A DNA stretch of 64,000 bases from Streptomyces sp. ML-6 (GCF_030116705.1 NZ_JAOTIK010000001.1:1364001-1428000), one strand, 5' to 3'. Shown: positions 24,822-34,032, counted from the stretch's first letter. The notes: generated by a model not told the origin, from the sequence alone. A program made the numbers and translations.

Positions 24822-26033
24822 CTAGCGGAACGCGTCGAGACCCGTGAGCGCCTTGCCCAGCACCAGCTGGTGCATCTCCACGGTCCCCTCGTAGGTGAGG
24901 ACCGACTCCAGATTCGTCGCGTGGCGCATGACCGGGTACTCCAGCGAGATCCCGTTGGCGCCGAGAATCGTGCGCGCAGTGCGGCAGATGTCGATCGCCT
25001 CCCGCACGTTGTTGAGCTTCCCGAAGCTGACCTGCTCCGGGCGGAGCCTCCCCGCGTCCATCCGCCGCCCCAGATGGTGGGCGAGCAGGATGCCCTTGTG
25101 CAGCTCCACGGCCATGTCCGCGAGCTTGGCCTGGGTGAGCTGGAAGCCGCCGATCGGCCGGTCGAACTGCTCCCGCGTCCTCGCGTACTCCAGGGCCGCC
25201 TCGAAGCTGGCGCGCGCCGCGCCCATGGCCCCCCAGACGATGCCGTAACGGGCGTGGCTCAGACAGCTGAGCGGGCCGCGCAGGCCGGTGACGCCGGGGA
25301 GCACGGCGCCGGCGGGCAGCCGCACCCCGTCGAGGACCAGCTCGCTGGTGACCGAGGCCCGCAGGGACCACTTGTGCCGGATCTCGGGTGCCGAGAAGCC
25401 CGGCGCATCGGTCGGCACGACGAATCCGCGGATCCCGCGGCCCGGACCCCCCTCGTCGGTCTGCGCCCAGACGACGGCCACCCCCGCGACCGAACCGTTG
25501 GTGATCCACATCTTGCGGCCGGTGAGCACCCAGTCGTCCCCGTCCCGCCTGGCGTGGGTGCGCATCCCGGCCGGGTCGGATCCGTGGTCGGGCTCGGTGA
25601 GGCCGAAGCAGCCGATGATCTCGCCGGCCGCCATGCCCGGCAGCCACTGCCGGCGCTGCTCCTCGGAGCCGTAGCGGTGGATGGCGTACATCGCCAGCGA
25701 GCCCTGCACGGAGACCAGGGAGCGGATGCCCGAGTCCGCCGCCTCCAGCTCCAGGCACGCCAGCCCGTACTGGACGGCGGTGGCGCCCGCGCAGCCGTAG
25801 CCCTGCAGGGACATCCCGAGCGCGCCGATCGAACCGAGTTCGCGGGCCAGTTCGCGGATGCCGGGCAGTTCGCCGTTCTCGTACCACTCGGCGATGTGCG
25901 GCATTACCCGGTCGGCGGCCCAGCTCCGGACGGTGTCGCGGATCGCGAGGTCCTCGGCGCCGAGCAGGTCGTCGATGCCGAGGGGGTCGGCGGGGTCGAA
26001 GGGCGGGAGCTTCGAGGACTCGGTGGTGGACAT
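24822..26033 (-). CDS. acyl-CoA dehydrogenase (glutaryl-CoA dehydrogenase-like)
   Basis: 403 residues from ATG 26033 (GGAGG eight bases upstream). It has the acyl-CoA dehydrogenase domains in order, with FGLTEPDHGSDPAGM at the FAD/substrate site, TGRKMWITNGSVAGVAVVWA in the beta domain, and GFQLTQAKLADM plus RHATNLESVLTYEGTVEMHQ in the C-terminal helices. The Glu in YEGT is the expected catalytic base position of the glutaryl-CoA / isovaleryl-CoA branch. It oxidises an acyl-CoA to the enoyl-CoA with FAD; glutaryl-CoA is the likely but unproven substrate. It lies 73 bases downstream of the exporter gene, with an operator-like palindrome in between. Confidence 0.88.
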   Translation of the reverse strand: MSTTESSKLPPFDPADPLGIDDLLGAEDLAIRDTVRSWAADRVMPHIAEWYENGELPGIRELARELGSIGALGMSLQGYGCAGATAVQYGLACLELEAADSGIRSLVSVQGSLAMYAIHRYGSEEQRRQWLPGMAAGEIIGCFGLTEPDHGSDPAGMRTHARRDGDDWVLTGRKMWITNGSVAGVAVVWAQTDEGGPGRGIRGFVVPTDAPGFSAPEIRHKWSLRASVTSELVLDGVRLPAGAVLPGVTGLRGPLSCLSHARYGIVWGAMGAARASFEAALEYARTREQFDRPIGGFQLTQAKLADMAVELHKGILLAHHLGRRMDAGRLRPEQVSFGKLNNVREAIDICRTARTILGANGISLEYPVMRHATNLESVLTYEGTVEMHQLVLGKALTGLDAFR

Positions 26034-26065
26034 GAGGGTGCCTCCGGCGGCTCGCACGATGCTAA

Positions 26066-26082
26066 AACTAGCGGTGTTAGTT
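26066..26082. promoter_or_regulatory. operator-like inverted repeat before acyl-CoA dehydrogenase
   Basis: AACTA-N7-TAGTT, with a partly symmetric core (AACTAGCGGTGTTAGTT), lies 33 bases upstream of the dehydrogenase start. Its size fits a TetR-type operator, but no TetR gene is adjacent in the window. Confidence 0.4.
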
Positions 26083-26106
26083 ATGGCGTCGCACCGACGT
26101 TACGGC

Positions 26107-27828
26107 TCAGTGCGCCGCCCGTCCAGAGCCGGTCGCCCCGGCGGGTCGGCGCCGGGCGGGGCGGGGTATCGGGTGCGGCGCGCACTCCGCGGCGGGCGCG
26201 TCGTGCGCGGTACGGGACTCGCGCGCGCCGTCCGCCTCGGCCCGCAGCGGTTCGCGCACCTCGTCCGCCGGGGAGTCCGGGGCCGGCGCCGCGTGTTCCA
26301 TGCCCCGCGGCAGGCGCAGCGCGGCGAGCGCCCCCAGCAGCAGCAGTGCCGCGCTGACCAGCAGCGTGACGCGCAGTCCGGAGACGAAGGCGTGCCGGGC
26401 GGTGGTGCGCAGCACCGGGCCCAGCGGTCCGCCCAGCCGGTCCGCCACCTGGTACGCCTCGCCCAGCGAGTGGGTGGCCGCGGTGCGGGCCCAGCCCGGG
26501 ACGCCCTTGCCGGGCAGCTCCGAGAGGCCGGGGGTGTAGGCGGCGTTCATGACGCTGCCGAGCAGGGCGATCCCCATGCCCGCACCCAGTTGGTACGAGG
26601 TCTCGCCGATCGCCGCCGCGCCGCCCGCACGGTCGGCCGGGGCCTCGCTGAGCATGGATTCGTACGCCCCGAAGAGGGTGGTCTGCAGTCCGAAGCCGAG
26701 GGCGACGAAGGCCGTGGTCAGCAGGACGGGCCGGTCGTGCTGCCCCATCGCGGTCAGGACCAGCACCGAGAGGGCGGTGAGCACGAAGCCCCAGCCGACC
26801 ATCCGGCGCGGGCCGAGCAGCCGCAGGGTGTGCGATCCGAAGGCGCCCGCGACCATGGCCGCGATGGTGAGGGGCAGCAGCCGCAGGCCGGTCTCCAGCG
26901 GGCTCAGGCCCAGGACGAGCTGGAGGTACTGCACGGCTATGAGCTCCAGCCCGACCAGGGCCAGCATCGCGATGACGATGCAGCCCACCGAGGTGGAGAA
27001 GGCGGGCCTGGAGAACAGCCCGATGTCGATCAGCGGATGTGCGCGCCGCCTCTGCCGGCGCACGAACGCGACGAGCAGCACGGCCCCGATCAGCAGCGGT
27101 ACGAGCGTGGCCGCGCCCAGCACCTCGCCGGCACCCGCGCGCTTGACCCCGAGGACCACCCCGAGCACCCCGGCCGCGGCCATCAGCGCGCCCAGCACGT
27201 CCCACGGACCGTCGTCGCCGCCGCGCGACTCGGGCAGCAGCAGCCGGCCGACCGGCAGGACCAGCGCCATCAGCGGCACGTTGATCAGGAAGACCGAGCC
27301 CCACCAGAAGTGCTCGACGAGGAAGCCGCCGACGACCGGTCCGGTGGCGGCGCCCACGGCGGCGACGGCGGTCCAGATGCCGATCGCCACGGCCCGCTCG
27401 CGCCGGTCGGGAAAGACCTGCCGGAGGATCGACAGGGTCGCGGGCATGATCATCGCGCCGCCGACGCCGAGCAGGGCCCGCGCCGCGATGAGCACCCCGG
27501 GACCGTCGGCCATGGCGGCGACCGCGGAGGCCGCCCCGAAGAGCGCGTAGCCGAGCAGCAGGATGCGGCGCCGGCCGACCCGGTCCCCGAGGGTGCCGAA
27601 GAGGACCAGCAGCGAGGCGCAGACCAGCGGATAGGCGTCGACGATCCAGAGCAGGGCGACGGCGCTGGGGCGCAGGTCCTCGGTGACGGCGGGGACGGCG
27701 ACGTGGAGCACGGTCGAGTCGAGCGCCACCAGCAGGAGGCTGAGGCAGAGAACGACGAGGACGACCCATCGGTTGGCCCCGGCGGCGGCTGGGCGCAGCC
27801 GGAATCGGGCTGTGGTCGTCCCGGACAT
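26107..27828 (-). CDS. MFS multidrug exporter, DHA2 (14-helix) family
   Basis: 573 residues from ATG 27828 with GGAGG upstream. About fourteen hydrophobic segments are visible. The A-motif is GTLGDRVGRRRILLLGY, the family's motif C region is VGAATGPVVGGFL, and the first helix carries LDSTVLHVAVPAV, typical of DHA2 drug:proton antiporters. It exports hydrophobic or cationic compounds using proton force; the substrate is unknown. A hydrophilic C-terminal tail of about 60 residues is longer than usual. Three to five smaller frames overlap it on both strands and are shadows. Confidence 0.92.
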   Translation of the reverse strand: MSGTTTARFRLRPAAAGANRWVVLVVLCLSLLLVALDSTVLHVAVPAVTEDLRPSAVALLWIVDAYPLVCASLLVLFGTLGDRVGRRRILLLGYALFGAASAVAAMADGPGVLIAARALLGVGGAMIMPATLSILRQVFPDRRERAVAIGIWTAVAAVGAATGPVVGGFLVEHFWWGSVFLINVPLMALVLPVGRLLLPESRGGDDGPWDVLGALMAAAGVLGVVLGVKRAGAGEVLGAATLVPLLIGAVLLVAFVRRQRRRAHPLIDIGLFSRPAFSTSVGCIVIAMLALVGLELIAVQYLQLVLGLSPLETGLRLLPLTIAAMVAGAFGSHTLRLLGPRRMVGWGFVLTALSVLVLTAMGQHDRPVLLTTAFVALGFGLQTTLFGAYESMLSEAPADRAGGAAAIGETSYQLGAGMGIALLGSVMNAAYTPGLSELPGKGVPGWARTAATHSLGEAYQVADRLGGPLGPVLRTTARHAFVSGLRVTLLVSAALLLLGALAALRLPRGMEHAAPAPDSPADEVREPLRAEADGARESRTAHDAPAAECAPHPIPRPARRRPAGATGSGRAAH

Positions 27829-28361
27829 GCATGTACCTCCAAAGGTCCCTCGCGCTCGGCGGGCCAACCGGGGTGACAGGGGTTCGCTGTCCCTCATGGC
27901 CCGGCATCGACGGGCGAGTGATCCGTCAGCGTACGCGAGTTCGGCACCCTCACGCGTGGTCCACTCCCCGCCCCGTCGGGCCTCGCGGTGTGGCGTGCGC
28001 CACGCCACGCCGTCGCCCGGACCTGCACGGACTCACCCCGCACCCGGCACAGGACGGTACCCAAGACCCCCCGGGCGGCGTCCGGCGGGGCCCGGGGCGG
28101 GCGCGGTCGGTGACCGCACCGGCACCGTCCGTTCCGCCCTTCTCCCGTCCGGAGAAATTCATACCGGCGCCTCCTGTGCTTTTCTGTCCGGAGCCAAACA
28201 CCCTTCCGAAATGCGTGCGAAATCAATAGCGCGGAGGGCCTTCGGGACGCTTCCGCCGATCAGGAATTAAGGCCCGTCCGAGACATAGCCCACATCACAT
28301 CGTCATCACGAAGAGACCGGATCGTCCTGGTCGCTCGCTAACTCGCTGTAACGTCGATTGG
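27829..28361. other. 533-base divergent region, no gene seen
   Basis: Between the exporter (minus) and the PAP2 phosphatase (plus). The part from about 28140 to 28330 is clearly less GC-rich than the coding DNA. Short open frames exist but lack both ribosome sites and GC-rich third positions. It probably carries the two promoters. Confidence 0.5.
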
Positions 28362-29387
28362 GTGCGTACCGACATCTTTGCCCGGCTGGACCGGGAGCCG
28401 GAGCCGCCGAAGATAGAGCCACCGCGGATGAGTCGTCACCGCATCGCTCTCTTCGGCGGGACGTTGGCGTTCTATCTCGCCATCGTCGTCGCCGTCCTGG
28501 TCTCGTCCTGGCTGGTGGCCCTGGACTGGAAGGTCATGCTCTTCAGGCCGTATCAGCAGTGGCCGGAGATCCACGCCTTCCTCGACTACTACATCGTGCT
28601 CGGCCAGCGCGGCCCCACCGCCACCATGGTCGCCTGCTGGCTCGGCTGGCGCTCCTGGCGGCAGCACACGCTGCGTCCGCTGCTGACGCTGGGCGCGGCA
28701 CTGCTGCTGCTCAACGTCTCGGTCGGCGCGGTCAAGATCGGCCTGGGGCGCCTCGGCCCGCACTACGCGACCCAGATCGGCTCCGCCGAGCTCTTCGCCG
28801 GCGGGGACATATTTCCCTCGGGTCACACCGCCAACGCGGTCGTGACCTGGGGGATTCTGGCCTATCTGGCCACCACCCCGCGCGCCCGGCGCTATCTGTC
28901 GGCCCTGTCCGCCATCGTCTCGCTCGGCGTCGGCCTCACCACTGTCTACCTCGGTACGCACTGGCTCAGCGACGTCCTGCTGGGCTGGGCCGCGGGGCTG
29001 CTGATCATGCTGGGCCTGCCCTGGGTCGAGCCGCTGATCACCCGGGCCGAGGCGTGGATCTTCGCCCAGCGCGAGAACCTGCGGGGACGTGGCCCCGTTC
29101 CGTCCGTGCCCGTCGCGGCCGGGGGGCCCCGGACCGCGGCGCTCCCGTACGCGGAGGACGAGGACGCCGTGGCGCAGGAGCCCGCGCTGGAGCCGGCCGT
29201 CGCGGCGGCGGGCGGTCCGGGCCCCTCCTGCCCGCGCTCCCACCCCGCGCACCCGTCGCACCCCTCGCAGCACCTGGTGCGTTCGGAGCGGTCCCCGGTC
29301 ACGCCGACCGGCAGCCGGCGCCCGCCGCACGCCGACCGCGCCCCGCGCGGCGGCACGAGCCCGGCCAGCCCGGTGGCGGGCGGCTGA
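28362..29387 (+). CDS. PAP2-family membrane phosphatase
   Basis: 341 residues, provisional start GTG 28362 (no clear ribosome site; ATG 28428 is an alternative). Five to six membrane helices occupy residues 25-225. The three PAP2 motifs appear as KIGLGRLGPH, PSGHTANAV and YLGTHWLSDVLLG, with the two catalytic histidines and the aspartate. It acts at the outer face on phosphatidic acid, undecaprenyl pyrophosphate or similar lipids. The last 110 residues are an unstructured Ala/Pro/Ser/His tail (HPAHPSHPSQH) of unknown role. A strong terminator follows. Confidence 0.87.
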   Translation: MRTDIFARLDREPEPPKIEPPRMSRHRIALFGGTLAFYLAIVVAVLVSSWLVALDWKVMLFRPYQQWPEIHAFLDYYIVLGQRGPTATMVACWLGWRSWRQHTLRPLLTLGAALLLLNVSVGAVKIGLGRLGPHYATQIGSAELFAGGDIFPSGHTANAVVTWGILAYLATTPRARRYLSALSAIVSLGVGLTTVYLGTHWLSDVLLGWAAGLLIMLGLPWVEPLITRAEAWIFAQRENLRGRGPVPSVPVAAGGPRTAALPYAEDEDAVAQEPALEPAVAAAGGPGPSCPRSHPAHPSHPSQHLVRSERSPVTPTGSRRPPHADRAPRGGTSPASPVAGG

Positions 29388-29434
29388 GGCCCGGACGCGG
29401 AGCCGGTACGCACCACCGCTCCCCCGCCGCACGC

Positions 29435-29468
29435 GAGAAAGGCCCCGACCGAGGTCGGGGCCTTTCTC
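29435..29468 (+). terminator. strong terminator after the PAP2 gene
   Basis: A perfect 16-bp stem (29435-29450 with 29453-29468) with a GA loop, its arms ending in TTTCTC, 47 bases past the stop. Confidence 0.85.
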
Positions 29469-29604
29469 ATGTCCCCGGAGCCCTCCTCGCGCCCGGGGAC
29501 CGCGCTGCGGGCAGCCGGGCGACGGGACCGCGGGGTGTCGGGGCGGCCGTGCGACGGGGCTGCGGGGCGGCAGGACGACGGGCTGCGGGCTGCGGGCTGC
29601 GGGC

Positions 29605-29820
29605 TCAGCCCACCCAGCAGCGGGTGACGACGGCGTCGTCGACCTCGAAGTTGATCCGCCCGCTCCGGAACTCCATGGTGATGATCGCGCCCGGCGGCAG
29701 GGATCTGACGGTGGCCCAGCCATGGCTGCGGGCCCGTCGTTCGGCCGCGTCGGCGGCGAGGCCGACATACGCACCGGGCGGGTCGTCGGGCTGGGCGGAG
29801 GGGGTCGGTATGGGTGCCAT
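29605..29820 (-). CDS. I78-family peptidase inhibitor
   Basis: 71 residues from ATG 29820 (GAGAGG upstream). The conserved pattern is GAYVGLAADAAERRARSHGW, then TVRSLPPGAIITMEF, RINFEVDDAVVTRCWVG; this matches the potato-inhibitor-like I78 family (inhibitors of trypsin/subtilisin-type proteases), including the terminal Cys-Trp. There is no signal peptide in the chosen form; the open frame upstream (to 29889) is Arg/Pro-rich and unlikely. It could protect the cytoplasm against serine proteases such as the streptogrisin encoded 13 kb away, but that link is speculative. Confidence 0.8.
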   Translation of the reverse strand: MAPIPTPSAQPDDPPGAYVGLAADAAERRARSHGWATVRSLPPGAIITMEFRSGRINFEVDDAVVTRCWVG

Positions 29821-30240
29821 GCCTCTCACCGTAGGCGGCCGGGGACCCGGACGGAAGCCGGGGAGGCGGCCGCCGCACGGCATCCCCACGTCCCTCGCCG
29901 GTCACGCTTGTGTCACAGGATCACGACACGCGCACCCTCCGTGCCGTGAGACCCGGGCCCCCGCCCGGGGGACCCGACACACAGTAATCACACAAAGTCG
30001 GAAATGATCACACGGAAGCCGGGGAAACCAAACGGAATACCTCGTTCGCCCCGTTCACAATTTCTTTAAGAAATAACCCTGATAAATGAGAATGCCACCA
30101 GGAATTCACGCTTCCTTATGGCACCCTTATCCTTTGGTCACAATATTCGCGGCAGGGGACGGAGACGGCTGTCCGGCACTCCTATAGCGGTCGGTCATCG
30201 CCCTGCGGAGGGCGGCCGACGCCCCTCCGCGGGGAACCGG
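29821..30240. other. 420-base region with an AT-rich island, no gene seen
   Basis: Bases 29985-30150 are markedly AT-rich for this genome (runs such as AATTTCTTTAAGAAATAA near 30059). No ORF with a ribosome site was found on either strand. The island could hold a promoter, a small RNA or a remnant of foreign DNA. Confidence 0.45.
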
Positions 30241-31218
30241 TCACCCGGCGGCCGGGGCTCGGTCCAGAGCCCTGGACAGCCGGTCCCGGGCCGTCCTGAT
30301 CGCCTCCTCGAACTCCGGCGGCTCGACGACCTCGAAGTCGAAGCCCAGCATCATGACGTGGACGACCAGCACGTCCGGGCTCGCCGCTCCGGTGCGCAGC
30401 AGGCAGCTGTCGGCGTCGATCGCCTCCAGGGTCCCGGAGAACGGCGAGGTCCTCGCGGCCGCGCGCTCGATCCCCACCTTCAGCCGGACCACCGCCCGCG
30501 TGGTGTACGCGGTGGTGGAGAGCCCCTCGGAGACGTAGGCGGCCAGGTCGTCGGCCGGTGGGTCGCGGGGGACGAACCGCGGGCCGTGCGGCGGCGTGGG
30601 CGTGATCCGGTCCGCGCGGAACGTGCGCCAGGCCGCCCGGTCCAGGTCCCAGGCGACGAGGTACCAGCGGCGCTCGGCGCACACCAGCCGGTGCGGCTCG
30701 ACGGTGCGGCGCGATGCGGAACCGGCGTGGTCGCGGTACTCGAAGCGCAGCCGCTCGGCGTCCCGGCAGGCCGCGGCGAGTTCGGTCAGGACGGCCGGGT
30801 CGGCGGCGAAGGCGCCGGGGTCGCGGAACAGCGGCACGGTGAAGGCGTTCAGCGCGTTCACCCGGCGCCGGAGCCGGTTCGGCAGCACCTGTTCGAGCTT
30901 GGCCAGCGCGCGTACGGAGGTCTCGCCGATGCCCTCGACGCCGTTGCCCGCCGCCGTGCGCAGCCCGACGGCGACGGCGACGGCCTCGTCGTCGTCGAGG
31001 AGCAGCGGCGGCAACTGGGCCCCGGCACCGAGCTGGTAGCCGCCACCGGTGCCGGGGCTGGCGTCGACCGGGTAGCCGAGGCCGCGCAGCTTGTCGATGT
31101 CGCGCCGGACGGTGCGCGGGGTGACCCCGAGCCGTTCGGCGAGATCGGCGCCGGACCAGTCGCGGTGCGCCTGGAGCAGCGAGAGCAGGCGCAGCAGTCG
31201 TGCCGAGGTCTCCAACAT
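30241..31218 (-). CDS. WYL-domain transcriptional regulator (DeoR-like HTH)
   Basis: 325 residues from ATG 31218. The N-terminal winged helix is LLRLLSLLQAHRDWSGADLA plus RLGVTPRTVRRDIDKLRGLG; the centre is a WYL domain (ERRWYLVAWDLDRAAWRTFR) and the C-terminus is a WCX-type extension. Such YafY-like proteins bind a ligand or nucleic acid through the WYL fold and regulate nearby or own genes, often in DNA-damage or defence settings. It stands alone, with five 17-bp tandem repeats starting 58 bases upstream of its start, which may be its own binding array. Confidence 0.9.
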   Translation of the reverse strand: MLETSARLLRLLSLLQAHRDWSGADLAERLGVTPRTVRRDIDKLRGLGYPVDASPGTGGGYQLGAGAQLPPLLLDDDEAVAVAVGLRTAAGNGVEGIGETSVRALAKLEQVLPNRLRRRVNALNAFTVPLFRDPGAFAADPAVLTELAAACRDAERLRFEYRDHAGSASRRTVEPHRLVCAERRWYLVAWDLDRAAWRTFRADRITPTPPHGPRFVPRDPPADDLAAYVSEGLSTTAYTTRAVVRLKVGIERAAARTSPFSGTLEAIDADSCLLRTGAASPDVLVVHVMMLGFDFEVVEPPEFEEAIRTARDRLSRALDRAPAAG

Positions 31219-31275
31219 GGGGCGAGTCTGCCAGGACCCCGAACGCCCCGGGCCCGCGGCCGGTCCGGGCTCTCG

Positions 31276-31354
31276 GACGATCCGGTTCCGCGGACGGGTC
31301 GGTTCCGCGGACGATCCGATTCTGCGGACGGTCCGATTCCGTGGCTGGTCCGCG
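31276..31354. repeat. tandem 17-bp repeats upstream of the WYL regulator
   Basis: Four full units (31276-31292, 31293-31309, 31310-31326, 31327-31343) of the form GACGATCCGRTTCCGCG plus a partial fifth, with 2-5 substitutions among copies. They lie in non-coding DNA, 58-136 bases upstream of the regulator's start, in the promoter region. An array of operators is the simplest reading. Confidence 0.75.
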
Positions 31355-31540
31355 CGGCGCGACGGCCGGGGCGTGACGGACGTGGAGCGGGGGCGCCTTG
31401 AAGCACGGCGGCGTCAAACACGGCCGCCGGGCCCCGGGCCCGCGCCGGGTCGCCCCACCGCACGCCGGACCGCCCGGGCCCGCGCCGGGCCACCGGCCGT
31501 ACGGCGGAACGCTACGCCGGTGAAGCGGCCGGGCGGCGGG

Positions 31541-32395
31541 CTATCCCGCGGCCGGGGACTCCGTCGGGGCCGGGTCGAGCCGTACGCAGAGGTCGTTGTC
31601 GCTCGAGTAGCAGGGGGTGGCCCGGACCCCCTCCCCGACGGGACGGGCCGGGTAGACGAAGATCTTCTTCCGGTCCCAGACGTCGTCGAGGATGCGGGAG
31701 ATCCGCACCCCGTCGGCCGGTCCGCCGGCCGCGGCCCCCGGGACCAGCCAGAGCGTCCACATCTGCTGCCCGGTGAGCGGCCCCTCGAGCAGCCCGCCGA
31801 GGGGGAGCGTGCAGGCGAAGGTGCCGTCCCGCCCGGTGACCGGTGCCCGCAGCACCCGGCCGTCCGCGCCGGGCAGCCGCGCCTCGACCCGGGCGTCGGC
31901 GCCGAGCTCCGTCCCGTACAGCGTGCCCCGGACGGTCAACGCGCCGTCCTTCAGGGTGATCGGCCCGGCCTCGGCGTGCGGTGCGCGCAGCCAGCAGCGC
32001 ACGGCGAGCCGGCCGTCGAGCGTCGGGTACGGGATGCGGACCGCGATCCGCCCGGCGGCCGGGACGCGGTCGACGAGCAGCCGCAGGTCCCTGATCCCGG
32101 GCAGGACGGCCACCGCCTCGCCGTCGTCCGCGTCCGGCTCCCGCAGACGGACGTCCCAGCGGCCCTCGGCGGATTCCGTGCAGCCCGGCAGCACCGCGCG
32201 CAGCCGTCCGTCGCGCAGCGGGCTCAGCGCCAGCCGTACGGTCCCGTCCGCGCCCTTGGCGCCGCGCCGCCGGAGCAGGAGTTCGGGCAGTTCGCCGTCC
32301 TCGTCGCGGCGGCGGTCGAGGTCGAAGGTGATCCCGCCGTCGGGGCCCACGGTGCAGTCGGCCCGGGGCGTGCGGCGGGACGTGGTGGCGGTCAT
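31541..32395 (-). CDS. uncharacterised protein coupled to a glycosyltransferase
   Basis: 284 residues from ATG 32395, overlapping the glycosyltransferase stop (ATGA), so the two are coupled. Beta-rich sequence with repeated strands (TVGPDGGITFDLDRR, DGTVRLALSPLRDG, RLAVRCWLRAPHAE, LTVRGTLYGTELGADA, DGTFACTLPLGGLLEG), suggesting two or three immunoglobulin-like or carbohydrate-binding sheets. No membrane helix or signal peptide. I do not recognise a named family; a role in making or handling a surface glycopolymer is inferred only from the neighbour. Confidence 0.7.
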   Translation of the reverse strand: MTATTSRRTPRADCTVGPDGGITFDLDRRRDEDGELPELLLRRRGAKGADGTVRLALSPLRDGRLRAVLPGCTESAEGRWDVRLREPDADDGEAVAVLPGIRDLRLLVDRVPAAGRIAVRIPYPTLDGRLAVRCWLRAPHAEAGPITLKDGALTVRGTLYGTELGADARVEARLPGADGRVLRAPVTGRDGTFACTLPLGGLLEGPLTGQQMWTLWLVPGAAAGGPADGVRISRILDDVWDRKKIFVYPARPVGEGVRATPCYSSDNDLCVRLDPAPTESPAAG

Positions 32396-33675
32396 GCGGA
32401 GTTCCCCCTGCGGATCACGGCGGCTGCCTTGTAGCGCAGGGCGTACGCCCCGTCGAGCACCGTGCCCCGGGCGCGGTGCAGGGTGGTGCGCATCGCGCCG
32501 TGCGAGCGCTCGCGCGGGCCCCGTGCGGCGAGTTCGGTGAAGAGTCTTTCGTGGCGTTCGGCGATCCGTGCCGGGTCGAACCGCTGCGAGGCGACCAGGG
32601 CGGCGCGCCCCGCCCGGTGCCGGGCCTCGTCGTCACCGATCAGCCCGAGCAGTGCCCGGGTCACCGCCGCCGGGTCGCCGACCGGCACCAGCCGCCCGTC
32701 GGTGCCGTCGTCGATGATCTCGCGGGGGCCGTGCGGGCAGTCGGTGGCGACGACCGGCAGTCCGCAGCGCATCGCCTCGACGATGGTCATGCCGAAGGAC
32801 TCGCGGTCCGAGGTGACCGCGGCGATCGACCCCTTGGGCCATTCGGCCTCCAGCGGGTTGACCGGGCCCATCAGGAACACGTGCTCGTGCAGGCCGAGTT
32901 CGTCGATGAGCGCGACCAGTGTCTCCCGCTCGTTCCCGGTGGCGTCGCCGCCGCCGTAGATGCGCAGCCGCCAGTCCGGGCGGGCGGCCACCACGTCGGC
33001 GAAGGCCCGCACGAGCAGGTCGTACCGCTTGACCCGGTGCAGCCGGCCCGCGGCGATCACCCACTTGTGGTCGCCGTCGGCGGGCGGGACCGTCGGCGCG
33101 GGCACGCTGTTGGGGATGGCCTCGATCCGTACGCCGGGCAGCTTGAGCCCGGTCCGGTAGGCGTGGGCGTCGGCCTCGGTGACGGTGGTGATCGCGTCGA
33201 GCAGGGCGTAGCGGTGCCCGATCTCGCGGCGCAGCCGGTAGCCGTGGCTGTCGAGGGTGAGGTGCTCCTGGCCGATCCGGACCGGGCCGCGCCGGGTCTG
33301 CCTGCTGATCTGCACGTTGAGCCCCGGCCTGGTCCCGACCACGACGTCCGCGTCCAGGGAGCGCAGATGCTCCGCCACCCGTGCGTCGGTCAGCCTGCTG
33401 TACTGCCGGTGCCTGCTGTCGCCGCGCGGGAACACCGTGGCGGGACGGGCGTGCTCGGGCGCGTCGCCGTCGTACGTCGGGCTCTGCTTCCGCAGGTCCA
33501 CGAGGTGGCTCATGCGCACGCCCGGGGGCGCGCCCAGGACGGGGTCGTCCCGGTGCCGGAAGACCGACACGATCTCGACGTCGTGGTGCCCGGCCAGCTC
33601 CTCCGCGAGGTTGAACGTCGTTCGGATCGTGCCTCCGACTCCGTAGGCGTTGTGGAGCAGGAAGGAAATGTGCAT
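32392..33675 (-). CDS. glycosyltransferase family 4/1 (GT-B fold)
   Basis: 427 residues from ATG 33675 (GGGAG upstream). N-terminal domain begins MHISFLLHNAYGVGGTIRTT, with the glycine-rich acceptor loop. The C-terminal nucleotide-sugar domain has WVIAAGRLHRVKRYDLLVRA, DRESFGMTIVEAMRCGLPVV and ATDCPHGPREII, the E-x7-E donor-binding segment of retaining GT-B enzymes. Donor and acceptor are unknown; similar enzymes build teichoic-acid-like or exopolysaccharide chains. The gene overlaps the next one by four bases. It has about 20 extra C-terminal residues rich in Arg. Confidence 0.88.
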   Translation of the reverse strand: MHISFLLHNAYGVGGTIRTTFNLAEELAGHHDVEIVSVFRHRDDPVLGAPPGVRMSHLVDLRKQSPTYDGDAPEHARPATVFPRGDSRHRQYSRLTDARVAEHLRSLDADVVVGTRPGLNVQISRQTRRGPVRIGQEHLTLDSHGYRLRREIGHRYALLDAITTVTEADAHAYRTGLKLPGVRIEAIPNSVPAPTVPPADGDHKWVIAAGRLHRVKRYDLLVRAFADVVAARPDWRLRIYGGGDATGNERETLVALIDELGLHEHVFLMGPVNPLEAEWPKGSIAAVTSDRESFGMTIVEAMRCGLPVVATDCPHGPREIIDDGTDGRLVPVGDPAAVTRALLGLIGDDEARHRAGRAALVASQRFDPARIAERHERLFTELAARGPRERSHGAMRTTLHRARGTVLDGAYALRYKAAAVIRRGNSA

Positions 33676-34032
33676 GGAACGCCGTGTCTCCCGGTTCAAC
33701 TGGTCAGTGGGCGAGTGCACTTGCCATGACGGTTCGGGGCACCCGGAGGTTCACTCCGGACGGGAACGAGTTTCGGCCGACCGCCGACCCGGCCGCTTTC
33801 CTGTTTTGTCGACGTATCTGTATGCCGGACTGTCGTCGAGTCGACCACATCGTCGTACACCCCATCGGGACGAATCGGTGACAAATCCCCCGGCGGAGAC
33901 CGGGATTCACCCTCTGTGGCGGATGGTTCGATTACGTTCCCCTTCTCGCGTGACCCCGGCCACGGATCGCCCGTTGTCATCTTCATGAGCCGGGAACCGC
34001 CCGGCGCACGCACCGAGTTCGAGGAGCCACCC
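33676..34032. other. 357-base divergent region
   Basis: Lies between the glycosyltransferase (minus) and the next plus-strand gene. The frame of the following gene is open from GTG 33916, so part of this stretch could be coding. Otherwise only promoters are expected; AATCCC/GGGATT at 33883-33906 forms a weak inverted repeat. Confidence 0.4.
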
